Below, piece by piece: positions 35,618 to 47,348 of a stretch of DNA of 64,000 nucleotides. Under the pieces are notes generated by a model. The model made no database searches, was not told the origin of the DNA, and worked only from the letters and a program-made list of their open reading frames with translations. Position 1 is the first letter of the stretch, and the number at the start of each line of letters is the position of its first letter. This DNA comes from Maylandia zebra (Eukaryota; Chordata; Actinopteri; Cichliformes; Cichlidae). The DNA lies in contig NC_135170.1 of the NCBI RefSeq assembly GCF_041146795.1, positions 26,840,033-26,904,032 of the forward strand, given 5' to 3'. Made by a program: the position numbers and the translations under genes.

Positions 35618-36297
35618 CAAAACAACTGATATTGCATTCAGACGTGAGCACTAACATGCAAATCATATCCAACAAGAGATCATTACAAAAGTGAAATTAA
35701 AAGCAGTCATACTGGCCAAAAAGGTATTTTCTCGCTCCATTAAATTGATTGTTTTTTTTATTATATTTTTTAACCTGTTTGTGAAATAGGTTAAAAAATA
35801 AATAATTAAATAAATGTATGCCTTACCTTAAAAACTGAATTGTCTATCAAAATGTATCATTTCTCAAGATAAACAGTTATTAAATCAGTTGAAATCAAAA
35901 ACACAATCTAATTTGTTAATGTAGGCTATAGACTAACAGATATTAAAATTTGAGGTATTTATAAAAGTATGTTACTTTGTGGTTCTATTCTTCAGAAATA
36001 CATTTCTCTTTTCAAGTCTTTGGTTTGATTTATTTATTTATTTTTTCATTGTGTGCACTTTAATTAAGTGAACACCATTCAAACATCTTTAATGATTTAC
36101 TCTTTTTCTTTAGTAGTTTAGCTAGCATGACAATTGGTTTACCGTTTATCTCACCAAAGGCGTTACATGTCACTGGGGGCCTGTCCAGGTTGCTATCTCT
36201 GAGGTGTGCCGGGTGTGTCCGTTTACTGTTCTACATATAAAAGCCTAAAGCGTTTCTGTTGGTCAAGACAACTTCAAACAGAAATCCAACAGACAAG

Positions 36298-37077
36298 ATG
36301 ACCAGTCTTTCTGCTAAGGACAAGGACACAGTCAAAGCCTTTTGGGCTAATGTGGCTGGAAAGGAGGAACAAATCGGCTGTGATGCTGTCTCCAGGTAAA
36401 TATGGATTATGACTTATAATCTACGAACCCAAATTGACTACTTTAACCTGCTTCTTTTTAAAAAAATATATGTACTGTTAACTCACCTTACATTTTTATC
36501 CAGGATGCTGACAGTGTACCCTCAGACCAAGACTTACTTCTCCCACTGGAAGGACCTGCGCCCCGGCTCTGCCCCGGTGAGGAAGCACGGAGCAACCGTG
36601 ATGACTGCAGTTACTGATGCTGTCAGCAAAATTGATGATCTCACCGGTGGTCTTCTCAGCCTCAGTGAGCTGCACGCCTTCACTCTGAGAGTGGACCCTG
36701 CTAACTTCAAGGTACTGACATACAATAAATTCTGAAAGTGGTCCTGATTTCGTTGTGTTTTTTTTTAATGAAGGTTTAGTTGCAGTTTCTTTGTTTCTAA
36801 GCTTAATGTACATTTAATGTTTAACTTCTTGTAGCAGTACTGAATACTGAATCGCAGTATTCAAATAAACAGAAATAAATAACCCTGGCGTGCATTTTCT
36901 AACAGCATGGCATTTTTTTTAAAAAATGTGATCTTCATCTTTTCACAGGTTCTTGCTCACAACCTCCTCGTGGTCCTGGCCACTGTGTTTCCCAACGATT
37001 TCACTCCTGAGGTCCACGTGGCGATGGACAAGTTCCTGGCTGCCGTGGCTCGTGCATTGTCTGAGAAATATCGTTAA
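36298..37077 (+). CDS. hba: Alpha-globin, 144 aa, MTSLS type, near-twin of 28277
   Basis: The exons are 36298-36395, 36504-36711 and 36949-37077. It matches alpha 28277 apart from a few changes: FWANVAG (Asn for Lys in the A helix), VRKHGAT for VKKHGAT, and [11 protein letters not shown] for [11 protein letters not shown]. Distal His61 and proximal His90 are kept. Introns and promoter are nearly the same too. Tail-to-tail with beta 39404. Confidence 0.95.
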
Positions 37078-39403
37078 AGTGTACACAGAACAGATGACTG
37101 ACAGCAGCATGAGATTGAATTCTTACTGTCAAACTGAATTTGAATAAAAAAGGAAACAAATCCAATCAAACTGTTGTGGTTATTTTTGTGATCCAGTAAA
37201 TGTTTTTTTTGTTTAGACAATAGATTAAAAGCATTACAAGTTTAGGTCAATGGCAGGTGAAGACAAGTCATCCTGAATGAATTCATTTGGGTCATGTAAA
37301 CAACCACTTAAATTGTTGAGTATTTAGAATTTTTTTCTGTCTGTTTTAATTTTATTTTACAGTCAAACTCTGCAGTGAACTATTTCTCCTAAACATGACT
37401 AGTCTATAGTTATTAGTAGGAAATTATTAGTTATTAATTATACATCATCACATTTCCAAAGTCAGAAAAAAATTGTATTTGTTGAACAAAAATTTTTACA
37501 AACAATTATTTTTAAAAAAAAATCTCTAGTAAGTGGAGAGGAACAGCAATGGTCCTCTGTCCTAAGACTTGGTATCTAAGGGGATAGGGTTTCTTAAGCA
37601 ATGTGTGATGGCTGCATGCAACCACACAATTGAAATACTTGGGTAATATTCATTTGATCTTTTTGTCTTACGTTTACATTGTGCTCTAAAGCTTCTGTGA
37701 TCATAAGTTAACCAATTTAATACTTTGAATTTACCTGTAATGCATGACAGCACTAAGCTATAGTCCAAACGGTGGCACAGACTCTGTTTTGCATTGTTTG
37801 TTGTTTTATATGAGTATGTGTTATATTAATTATATTTCTGTTCTTTTTGAGCTACCTGGCCTCTGCTCCAGTCCTGGTTTGGGTGGAAGAGGAGGCTGAG
37901 GGTGGAGCTGGTTTAAATGCAGAAGCCAATAAAATGGACTGGACCATCTATTGTGATCATGTAGGGGGGGATGGGGTTCTTCTTGAATGATGGTTAGCTG
38001 TTAACTCTTTAGTTTAGTCACCTTTGGTGTATATAACAGTTTATTCATTTGCTATATAACTAGAGCTGTTTCCCATTTGGGCAGGTCAGTTTGTTGAGTT
38101 ATGTTTTGTGAAGTGAATTTTGTTAAGTTAACCTCTTTTACGGGCCCGCCTGGTTCTTAAAAAAAGTTTTGTTTTGTCATTTTGAATTTTTGTAATCATT
38201 TGGTCCTTTCGGGGGTACAATAAAATCCATTTTTTTGAAGATTACATTTGTGCCTATGTGTTCTTGGCTGCTTGGTCCATGATACAATGACTCAAGCATG
38301 TAATGTCACTTCCATATTAGTTGGGACAAACATAAAAATTTAAAAAATGTGCAGTTTTGCCTTTGTACACCAACACACTGGATTGAAAACAAGAAAGTGC
38401 AGGCTTTCTCTCAGCTTTTTTTTTTTTTTTTAAAGAATGAATGCACTGACCAACTCAGAAACACCAGAACAAAAAAGGACAAGTGCATAATCACTGAATT
38501 ATTTCAATGAAAACCAATTGTCACGACATGTAACTAAGCCAAAAACCTACTTGAAGAGGCTGGTGTATCACTGTCAGAGTCTTCAATTAAGAGATGTGTG
38601 CATGAATGGAAATAGAGTTTACAACAAACCACAGAATACAGTGACAGCCAGGGAGATGAGACTAGACTTTGCCAGAAAACATGTGAAAGATCCTGCACAG
38701 ATCTGTAAGAAAAAATATAACATTTGGGAATTAATTTGGGAGAAGGAGAGAAGCAGCTCATGATGTGAAGCATGTGGAGAACGGGCGAGGCAGTGTTATG
38801 GCATGGGAATGAATGGCTGCCAATGGAAGTGGGTAGTCAGTGTTTATTGATGATGTGATTGCTGATAGGAGTATCTGGGTGAATTATGAAATTTACAGGA
38901 CCATACGCTTGGCTCAGAATTTGTGAAATGCTGTAAAAAATTATCAGACTGTTTTTTGCAGTGCAAAAAAACATACTACAAAAATATTCCAAGAGTTTCT
39001 CAAGGCAAAGAAATTGGATGTTCACAGTCTCCAAGTCAATCACCTGATCTCTGTCCAACAGAGCATGCCTTTCCACAAATAAGCAGCAACTGGAGGCTAC
39101 AGTCAAGGTCTATCAAAACAACTCAATAGAGGAAACAACATTTGGTGATTTACATGGGTTCTGGATTTCAGGCAGCAATTGGCTGCAGAGTCTTTTCATC
39201 CAAGCATTTAAAAATGGCTTTAATCCTTAAGCAGTCCATACAAGGTTTTTGCAAAGGACATTGTATTAAAACCTAAAGATAATAAAGCAAGTGAAAAAAA
39301 GAAAGGCACTGGGAACTTTCTGAAGTTGTTTAATATTTTATTTTTTTAAAAACGTATTGAGGCACAATTAATAACAGAGCATGTGACGGGCATCTGCAGC
39401 TCT
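37078..39403. other. Tail-to-tail interval with a decayed Tc1 copy
   Basis: Alpha 3' UTR, then AT-rich sequence. About 37790-38275 looks like a retroelement or dispersed repeat end (poly-A signal near 38218, then GTGCCTATGTGTTCTTGG), unassigned. A degenerate Tc1 element follows at about 38276-39240. The beta 3' UTR ends the interval. Confidence 0.45.
38276..39240 (+). mobile_element. Degenerate Tc1-like transposon
   Basis: Scattered frames echo a Tc1 transposase: AREMRLDFARKHVKDPAQ (from the RxxRLxFAxxH region), then VKHVENGRGSVMAW (from the VKHGGGSVMVW region), and SPSQSPDLCPTEHAF (from SPDLNPTEHAF), separated by many stops and indels. Termini are not clear. The 39126-39180 part matches a fragment at 12895-12990, so the two come from the same family. 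Confidence 0.7.
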
Positions 39404-40110
39404 TTAGTAGTACTGTCTTCTGAGGGAGGACACCACCACTGCCAGGAACTTCTGGAAAGCTGCATGAACCTCAGCAGTGAAGTTTTTACCCAACTGGGAA
39501 GCAACCACAATGGTCAAGCAGTCGCCCAGGAGCTGCAACACAGCACAACATGCTTTAGCAATCTTCATTGACACACACAAACATGCAATACTGGGAATCA
39601 GTGCCGTCAGTTCAGCATTGCCTACCATGAAATTGTCAGGGTCCACCTGCAGTTTCTCAGAGTGCAGCGCGCTCAGCTCTGCATATGTGGCCTTGATGTT
39701 GTCCATGTCCTTCACTGCTTTTTCCAGAGCTTCCATGATGACTTTTCCATGAGCAGCAACTTTTGGATTTGATGCAATAGCAGCAGCATTGTAGAGGTTT
39801 CCAAATTGACCAAAATACCTCTGAGTCCAGGGATAGACAGTCAAACACCTGAGGGAATGTGTAAATAATTGATTTGCTCTTAGTTTTAAAAGAAAAATCT
39901 ACATTGTGTAATGCACAAAATATGCCAGCTTTTTTCATTGCACATAAAGATTCTACTTGAATAGCCCAAACTTCTAAAAATAAATTTACGTCAATATAAA
40001 AAAAAAACTATGTTTCACCTGGAAAAAGCTGCTTGCCCAACGACTGCATAGTTGATCTTGGAGAAGATGTCCTGGATTGTGGTGCGCTCAAAGTCTGTCC
40101 ACACAACCAT
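39404..40110 (-). CDS. hbb: Beta-globin ending QYY, 147 aa
   Basis: The exons are 40019-40110, 39626-39848 and 39404-39532 (minus strand). It reads [59 protein letters not shown] (distal His64), proximal His93-Ser94, [15 protein letters not shown] with a TAA stop. A TTTTAAAG box lies near 40165-40172. Closest to beta 31223. Head-to-head with alpha 41823. Confidence 0.95.
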
Positions 40111-41002
40111 TTTGCTTTGTTGATTGTTGCTCTTGTGCTGTTAGTCAGCAGAGCCACAAAGTCACCTTTTAAAGAGTTCTTTTCACTCCACCCAAAGATA
40201 TGAAATTGGGTGGAGTTGGAGAGTGGGAGTTGGCTAAACTGGTCAGTTTAACGATTCTGAGTTCAGCTTTGATTAACTGTCAAAATGAACCAAAAATCTG
40301 TTGGAAACTTTCATTATGGAATATCTTACAGACTACTTATTCTTCTATCTTGGGATAGGCTCCAGCCCTGAGTGACCCCTAACAGTTAAGAAAATTGGAA
40401 GTAAGGTAATCAAAAATATTTTGCAGACCTGGATAGAAATAAAGAACTGGATGAAGTACAATGAGTATATCCTTTGGAAAATAATGAATTCTAAATTTCA
40501 GTGACAAAAAACTTCTTGTGCTTGTAAATAATACATGTTTTTTTGTTTGTTTGTTTTTTAAATGGACCAGAATCCACAGATTTTAATTTTAACATATGAC
40601 CAAACCATAGCATTAAGGTCCTGCATTTGCCATTTGTACATGTGTTTAATAAATAAACTTGATAAAGAGTTTTCTTAAAGAGGAAAATGACAAGAAAAGA
40701 ATGGTACACCCACACATCCTACAGGCCTTTATTGACTGGCTGTAAGTAGAAAAAAAATTTAATAACTTTGTCTCAGCTTTTGTTTTTTTCTGGTTATCCA
40801 CAAAACCTTTTCTGTCATTCTCTTAAATATTTTCAGTATTTCTGCCATATTTTAAAATCTGTTTTTCATCCTCAAATTTCTACACCTGATGTTTAACTTT
40901 ACCTCAATATATCAGTAGCAACTGTCCACTCTGAGCTACATTTGAGCTCCTGTGGAGAACAAACAGCTGCTGTAAAAATTTAAACTGCCCTGTGAGAGGA
41001 TT

Positions 41003-41024
41003 CACCTGCTGAAGATTAGATAAG
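41003..41024 (+). promoter_or_regulatory. E-box/GATA pair, copy 4
   Basis: CACCTG, 9 bp, AGATAAG, between beta 39404 and alpha 41823. The surrounding block has diverged far more from copies 2 and 3 than the core itself, which suggests constraint on the core. Confidence 0.6.
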
Positions 41025-41822
41025 CCTTAAACTGACACGGTTTTTTGAAGTGAATGTCATTGACATAGATTTTGGTTGTAGTGTTGGTAAATGATAGCCT
41101 AAACAACAGTATTTAAATTTTAACCTACACATTAGAACATCCCTGGACTCTCTGTGTTCAATTATATCCGTGATAGCTGCTTTCCACATTAGGATTTGGA
41201 TTTGGTTTTTGATTATCTGTTTGGAAACATAAATTAGCCGTTGACTTATTAGTCTAAATATAGCCATAAACATTTAGATGCATGTGTATGTACAGTAAAT
41301 GTATCTATAAAGCCCTGCTATAAATCCAACTATCTGTCCAGACCCAAATTTGAAGCCAACAGCCTTTTTAAAGTTATAATCGTGTACCCATTTTGCTTTT
41401 TCTCAAATTATTATTATTAAATACATAAATAGATAAAGAAATACAAACTAACAGGTGACTTGTCGTGAATTAAATGGTAATATTAGACTGATATAAATTC
41501 AAAAATTGGAAGGTTAGTGATTTGATTTAACTGGCTCTCACTGAAAATTTAAGTTTTAAAATATGCACATTCATTTAATGAAGATGTTTCTTAAGTGAAG
41601 CCAAAAAGAAGAAATGAATTCTGATTATCTTGTTAAGTTGTCTTGCCTTATAGAGTCTTTTGTTTGGTGTTTGTCTCACGGGAACTGTTACATATCATTT
41701 TGAACATGCCTAAATTCCAGTACCTTATCTGTGAGGTGGGTCGGGTGTGTGCATTTCCTGTTTCATATATAAGACCTCCACAGTTTGAGCTGAACACAAC
41801 TCCAACAGCAACAACAGGCAAG

Positions 41823-42778
41823 ATGACCAGTCTTTCTGCAAAGGACAAGAACACAGTCAAAACCTTCTGGGCTAAAGTGGCTGGTAAGGAGGAACAAATC
41901 GGCTGTGATGCTGTCTCCAGGTAAATATGGCCCCACAATGCCTACAAAAACCTGCTCCTGCATTTCTGTCTCTTACCCGCTGGCTTGTTCTCTTACATTT
42001 TTATCCAGGATGCTGACAGTGTACCCTCAGACCAAGACTTACTTCTCCCACTGGAAGGACCTGCGCCCCGGCTCTGCCCCGGTGAAGAAGCACGGAGCAA
42101 CCGTGATGGCTGCAGTTACTGATGCTGTCAGCAAAATTGACGATCTGACCGGAGCTCTTCTGAGCCTCAGTGGACTGCACGCCTTCACTCTGAGAGTGGA
42201 CCCTGCTAACTTCAAGGTACTGATCATTATTACTGTCATGTTTGTGGGGTGACATTATTTGAGGTCATCTACTTAATAAAAAGTTTGTGGTTCAGTGTAA
42301 TCACTGAAGTGTGAATTTGTGTGAATGTTAGAGAGAAAAAAGCCTAGTCATAGAAAAAGAAGTACTTATATGAATGGGTCAATTAGGCAAGTTGTACGAA
42401 GTGCTTTGAATGCTCCAGTAGACTAGAAAAGCAATATATATACATCGGTCCATTTACTATGACAGCGTTTGCCAAATTAATTTTTCTGTTCTATTGTGAA
42501 CACTGATTGGACTACAAATTAAACTCACTCTAACTCAGCTTTCATTTGATCTTAGATAGATTACTGGTTGATCTGAAATGATGTTCTCTGGTTACAAATA
42601 AATAAATGAAAAGTCCATTCATTTCAGTGTGATCATCATCTTTCCACAGGTTCTGTCTCACAACCTCCTCGTGGTCCTGTCCACCATGTTCCCCGAGGAC
42701 TTCACCCCTGAGGTCCATGTGGCTGTGGACAAGTTCCTGGCTGCTGTTGCTCTCGCCCTGTCTGAGAAATACAGATAA
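41823..42778 (+). CDS. hba: Alpha-globin, 144 aa, MTSLS type (core group, last)
   Basis: The exons are 41823-41920, 42009-42216 and 42650-42778. It reads [33 protein letters not shown], distal His61 (VKKHGAT), then LSGLHAF with proximal His90; the usual Glu before Leu-His is Gly here. It ends SEKYR. A TATATAAG box lies at about 41766-41773. The expected tail-to-tail beta partner survives only as a single exon at 43015. Confidence 0.95.
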
Positions 42779-43014
42779 ACTGCATTATGTGCTCGAGTAC
42801 TCACTGACAGTCTCACATGTAATAAAAGATCCAATGCAATTAAACTCTCATGGTCGTTTGTGGTGATCATTTTTAAACAGTTGGATTATTATTGTAGCTT
42901 TTACCAGGAATGGGTTTTTTTCTCTTTATGGGCTAATTAAAGAAGAGTAGCGATTGATTTACTGAAAGCTTATATACACAACTTAAAAATAGAGCATGTG
43001 ACGGTCCTCTGGAG

Positions 43015-43143
43015 CTAGTAGTACTGCCTTCTCAGGGAGGCTTGAGCTACAAAGACTCTCCTGGAAGCTGCACGGACCTCAGCAGTGAAGTATTGACCTA
43101 AACGAGCAGCAACTACAATGACCAGGCAGTCCCCCAGAACCAG
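43015..43143 (-). pseudogene. Lone beta-globin exon 3, open frame, no exons 1-2
   Basis: On the minus strand a 129-nt stretch behind an AG reads LVLGDCLVIVVAARLGQYFTAEV, then a scrambled AASRRVFVAQAS, then LRRQYY and TAG. Its length equals a real exon 3 of the QYY group because a one-codon gain at the start offsets a one-codon loss in the middle. Upstream on that strand come a TTA microsatellite and hAT debris instead of exon 2. It is the stub of the beta that should face alpha 41823, and is probably not expressed. Confidence 0.85.
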
Positions 43144-43194
43144 CTATTCCTGTTTTATCGTCATTATTCCGAATTGCTTTCTTTTTCTTCTTCC

Positions 43195-43251
<57 letters not shown>
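43195..43251 (+). repeat. (TTA)n microsatellite
   Basis: About 19 uninterrupted TTA/ATT units directly upstream of the lone beta exon on its strand. Confidence 0.97.
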
Positions 43252-43659
43252 CTTGGGTGGATGAATGGATGGAGTTTCGATGGGGGGGGAAATGAATTAT
43301 TTTAACCACGCAGAAATACCATGACAGCTTACATAGGGTGTGACCTCGGTTGGCGTCTCACCCCGCCCCTGCTGAAGATTTTGAGTTCATGCGATACACC
43401 TGTTACACCCGGTTGGCGTTTTGTGCTTCAACTTATTTTTAAAAATATATGAATGCATAAAAATAATAAAAAATAAAACTGACACAGATCTGTCACTATG
43501 GCTGCCACAGTGTCAGTGTCTACTGTCTGTCTACTGTTTACTATCATAGCCAAGTGGCTAACAAAGGTAAACAGTTTTCCCACGTTTTCCCAATCCCCAC
43601 TAATGAGTGTTATCTTGTTTCAGAATACACAATACCTGCCATTATCCAAAGACACATCT

Positions 43660-44274
43660 GACCGGATGTGTCTCCTTTTCTCTTTTTTTCTAAACTGAGG
43701 ACCTGATGGCTTTGACCTTTTCTTTTCCACCTTCCATCAGTAATTTTTGCGCTCTAATATAAATACCCAACCCCACAACATAAACTAATAGAGCTACACC
43801 TTGTATATGTTTTTTTTTTCTTGGATTTCACAAAAAACAGGAATAAAAATTAATACATAATGGGCTTGGATTGACAATATTATGGAAGCAGCCCGCCCCC
43901 TCCCCGTGAGACTTCAGCACAGCAGCATCAGCAGCAGGCGCACCGAGGCCCCTCACGCTCACTTTTTGGGTATATGTGTGTGATAGATTTTGGAAAACAA
44001 ATTATAAGTCTGTATCATTTCAGGGATTTGGAGTCATTCTGATGGATTAATTGTGTTAGAAATTTTAATCACGTTAATCCTGAAGACGGCATTAACGTTG
44101 ACAGCCGTAGTTTGTTGGTTTATTTTCGGTGCCCATGCAATCCCCAAAATGCGCTGGCATGACGTCGGGGCAGCATGGGTACGAGCAACTTTTTTGCCGA
44201 TGCCATGATGCCACCCCCACCACAATGCTGCCCTGGGCAACCTCCCATGTCGCCCATATCAAAACCCGCCACTG
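43660..44274 (+). mobile_element. Right part of a hAT-like element, same family as 52493
   Basis: TTTTTCTAAACTGAGGACCT matches 52960 onward, CAGCAGGCGCACCGAGG matches about 53422-53440, and AATGCGCTGGC with GTCGGGGCAGCATG matches about 53716-53745. The end CCGCCACTG equals the family's right terminus CCGCTACTG. The left end was not found, so the copy is truncated or too diverged. It lies where exons 1-2 of the lost beta would be expected. Confidence 0.7.
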
Positions 44275-45492
44275 GTAGCACCCCACCCGCACTGTGCATT
44301 GTCCAAAGACGAATCCCAATGATGGGGCAGGAATTCGCACGACTACTTGATTTTTGGGAATCAAAGTGTGTGCTATACACAGACTGATGAAATAATTAAG
44401 GCTACAGAACTACAGACTAATTTATAATACACACTAGTTCACATATATTCACTTCAACGTTGAGTGAGTCTTTAGTGCTCATGTGTATTTTATGACCTCT
44501 ACCTGTTTCCCCTCAGAAAATTTGAAACAATGCTGACTCTCAGCCATCCTCATTATGGTTATAATTGAATTTTCATCTGTGTTTCTATCTGTGTTGAAAT
44601 CTGAAATTCCTCTTCATTCAAGATGTGCTCTGGCACCAATCATAGGCGACAGCTACTGACAACAAGAAATAAAACAGTTTAGAGGGGCTGCTATGGGCTG
44701 AACCGTTTTTCAAAGAAGGGGTTGGGGTGACACTGTGAAATATATTCAATTTTTGAAATTCATATTCTGTGTTAATTCTGTGTAGCTAGAATCAAAGTGT
44801 TAATGCTAGCTTTTTTTAAATAACAATATTGTCATGTGCAAAACTATGACAGTGACTAGGGGCGACGAGATTATTTTAGGGTGCACCGCAGTATCTGCCT
44901 TGCCATGACAGCTCCTTTATCTAAGGAAAGCTGCCATTCAGAAGGAAAAGACGAGGACCACAGAGGAGGTTCGTGGATGAAGGCACATGATGGGACATCT
45001 AAAGAGGGCAGCCGAAAGAAGAAAAAGGCCAACTAGAGCAATCAGATGGTCTACCCGCGTTGATAACAGCTCCTCATTGATAGTGTGACTCTGATGTCGT
45101 ATATAATTATTACTTTAGTTTGGCCTATTATGAAAGTAGAAGTATGTTTTTTACTTGCTGTTTTTAATCATCCCTAAATCACTCGTGCGCACAGGAAGTC
45201 AGAATTTCTAATTTAATGTGTTGGATGAGTGACGACACACCAGGGAACCCTTCACAAGTTAAAGAGTAAAGGGGCGTGTCCGAGGCGTCTGCTGTCGGAG
45301 CAAGTTAAACAGTTTTGTTTTATTGAGAATTAAAAATAATAATAATACAAGTATATACCGTGACTAAAGTAAAAGAAATGTAAACATGTATTAATTTCAT
45401 ATAGTAACTGTGTTCTTCTATTATAAAATGGATGTTGGTAGTGTGGCGGATGACACGCTCCATGCAGCTATTGGTGCGCCTGAATCTGGAGT
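44275..45492. other. Gene-free interval before the alpha pseudogene
   Basis: No globin exon and no supported ORF. The last ~130 bp are 3' flank of the alpha pseudogene. Confidence 0.35.
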
Positions 45493-46393
45493 TTAGCGGT
45501 ATCTGTCGGACAGCGCCAAAGACAAGTTCTGTAGAAACATGTCAAATGAGACGTGGACTTCAGGGGTGAAGTCTTCCTGGGAGAACATGGCCATGCACAA
45601 GATGATGTTGTGAGCAAGAATCTGTATAAATAAATAAATATGGAGAAAACGTATTAATTCATAAATAACGAGAAATACATAAAATTTCAGACTCAGAGTC
45701 AGAATACTTTAATAATCCCTAAGGGAATTGTGTGAGTTATAGTTGCTCCAAGACAATAACAGTAACATACTGAACTAATTAAATAAAACAATATATTACA
45801 CAGTTTATAAAATATAAGAAATGGCTCTGATCGACATTTTACTCTAAACTGTAAAACTTTGTCATTTGTTATTTTACTGTAGAGCGTGTGCAAAAGGCTG
45901 TAACTATTGCAGTGTGTACTGTGCAACAACATTATAGCTTTATATTACTTTTAGTATTTTGCTCATTGAGAAATTGTATGGACTTATGAGCAATGCATGG
46001 ATCATTCCCTCCTTAAGCTTACCGTGAAGTTGGCAGGGTCCACTCTGAGCTTGAAAGCATAGCTTGCTTAGATTGGTCAGATCTCCAACAAGGTCGTCAA
46101 TATTCCCGACGCCATGATGTTGGCGCCGTGCATCTTCACCTGTGCAGAATCTGGCCCAGTGAGAACAGTAGGTCTTGGTTTGCGGATATGCAGTGAGCAT
46201 CCTATAAAACGTAAACGTGATAAGTTATGATAGAGCGAAGTTATTACATAGAATGTGGTGCATGATGTGTGCACATCGTCAAAACAGAAAATAATGAAAA
46301 CCAACCGGCCCAGAGCCTCTGCTCCAATCTCAGGGGCTTTCGGAGTCGCTTTATCCCAGAAGGACCACGGTTTTGTCCTTTCCAGAGACTCGT
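45493..46393 (-). pseudogene. Alpha-globin pseudogene
   Basis: Exon 3 (45493-45621, minus) is fully open: [20 protein letters not shown] to DRYR. Exon 2 (46023-46201) is 179 nt instead of 208; it keeps [11 protein letters not shown] but loses parts of the CD and E regions and shifts frame. Exon 1 (46306-46393) starts with ACG instead of ATG and lacks two bases in the SLSGKDK part, and its border is CG/GT instead of AG/GT. It belongs to the outer alpha group and stands head-to-head with the beta pseudogene at 47889, so a whole pair has died. Confidence 0.9.
45690..45790 (-). mobile_element. L2-like LINE 3' tail in intron 2 of the alpha pseudogene
   Basis: In reverse complement it reads GAGCAACTATAACTCACACA…AGGGATTATTAAAGTATTCT, the same type of tail as at about 52845-52895. 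No protein is left. Confidence 0.5.
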
Positions 46394-46716
46394 GTCTGCC
46401 TTTAAAGGTTTACGCAGCAGAAAGAAAAGTTAACTAAATTCTGAAAGTTGTTTGTTACTATCTTTCTTTATATGGAACTAAATTGCACCACACCCAGTAT
46501 CAAATCTAATCCACACCTTCCTGTTCGAGTTTAACAAGCCATTTCTAGAGATAAAAGTAACCACACCCTGTTCTCAAGTATTTTTAGTCGCCGTGTTATC
46601 TTACCTTATAAGTCTGTATTTATAAGGTAAGATAAGTACAAAATAACACCTAACGTCAAATTAGTTAGTAAAATAGCGACGAATGCATTAAAGAACTGAT
46701 GTCAGTATGAAGGGGC

Positions 46717-47348
46717 TGTTAGGATGCCTGGGTCGTCGACCCAGGGTTTTTGAGTTTATGATATTATTTATACTGTCTAGTTTTTGGTTTCTTTGAGTTC
46801 TGTCTTATGGTTTATGTCTCTGTCTTCTTTAGTTGCTCTGTCTCCCCTATCACCTGCATCCCCTTGTCTAGTTCGCGTCTATGTGTATCTTAAGTTCCTA
46901 TATCCCCGTGTTCAGTCAGTGTTTGTGTCTGCCCTGTTCCCACGTCTCTGTTCCCTTTGTAGTGCCTGCATGTGAGTCTGTGTCTTTGTTCAGTCTGTGT
47001 TATGTGTTTCCTGTTTTACTTTGAAGGTCTCCGTCTTTTCTCAGTGTGTTCAGTTTACGCTTCTTTGGTCTCGTCAGTTCTGATTTGCCCCAGCTGTGTT
47101 TCCCTTCTGTTACTCATTTCCTGATTGCTCCCTCTGTGTATTTAAGCCCTGTGTTTCTTAGTGTCTGTGTCGCGAGCTACCGGTTTCCTAGCTGTGTGTT
47201 CTGTCATTTCTCTAGTTTAAGTTTGTTTTGAGTTTTTCAGTTATGTTATGTTTTGAGTATTAAATTAAAGCCTTTTTTGAGTTCACGTCTGTCTCTGGAG
47301 TCTGCACCTTGGGTCCTATTCCTGCCTGCACACAGCCTTAACCTAACA
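46717..47348 (+). mobile_element. Solo LTR of a retroelement
   Basis: It starts TGTTAGG and ends CCTAACA (TG..CA termini, short inverted repeat) and is flanked by identical 5-bp duplications GGGGC (46712-46716 and 47349-47353). It is T-rich, with a poly-A-type signal (ATTAAATTAAAG) near 47260. No internal region is present, so recombination between two LTRs probably removed the rest. The family is not determined. Old but with well-preserved ends. Confidence 0.75.

Larger units (their letters stand above)
31911..36297. other. Expanded head-to-head interval between beta 31223 and alpha 36298
   Basis: It holds the beta promoter, the paralogue of the 27000-27260 block (about 33010-33290, with the E-box/GATA pair), a large inverted-repeat element (33785-35617), AT-rich sequence and a (TTG)n run near 35383-35405. 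The alpha promoter with TATAAAAG is at 36236-36243. No other gene is supported. Confidence 0.6.

Noticed and set aside
36298-37077. Lys-to-Asn change in the A helix taken as a sign of a dying gene
   Set aside because: All exons, splice sites and haem contacts are intact; one surface replacement is ordinary variation.
44092-44380. Overlapping 86-90-aa minus-strand frames
   Set aside because: They lie across the GC-rich right end of a hAT-type repeat and show no protein features.
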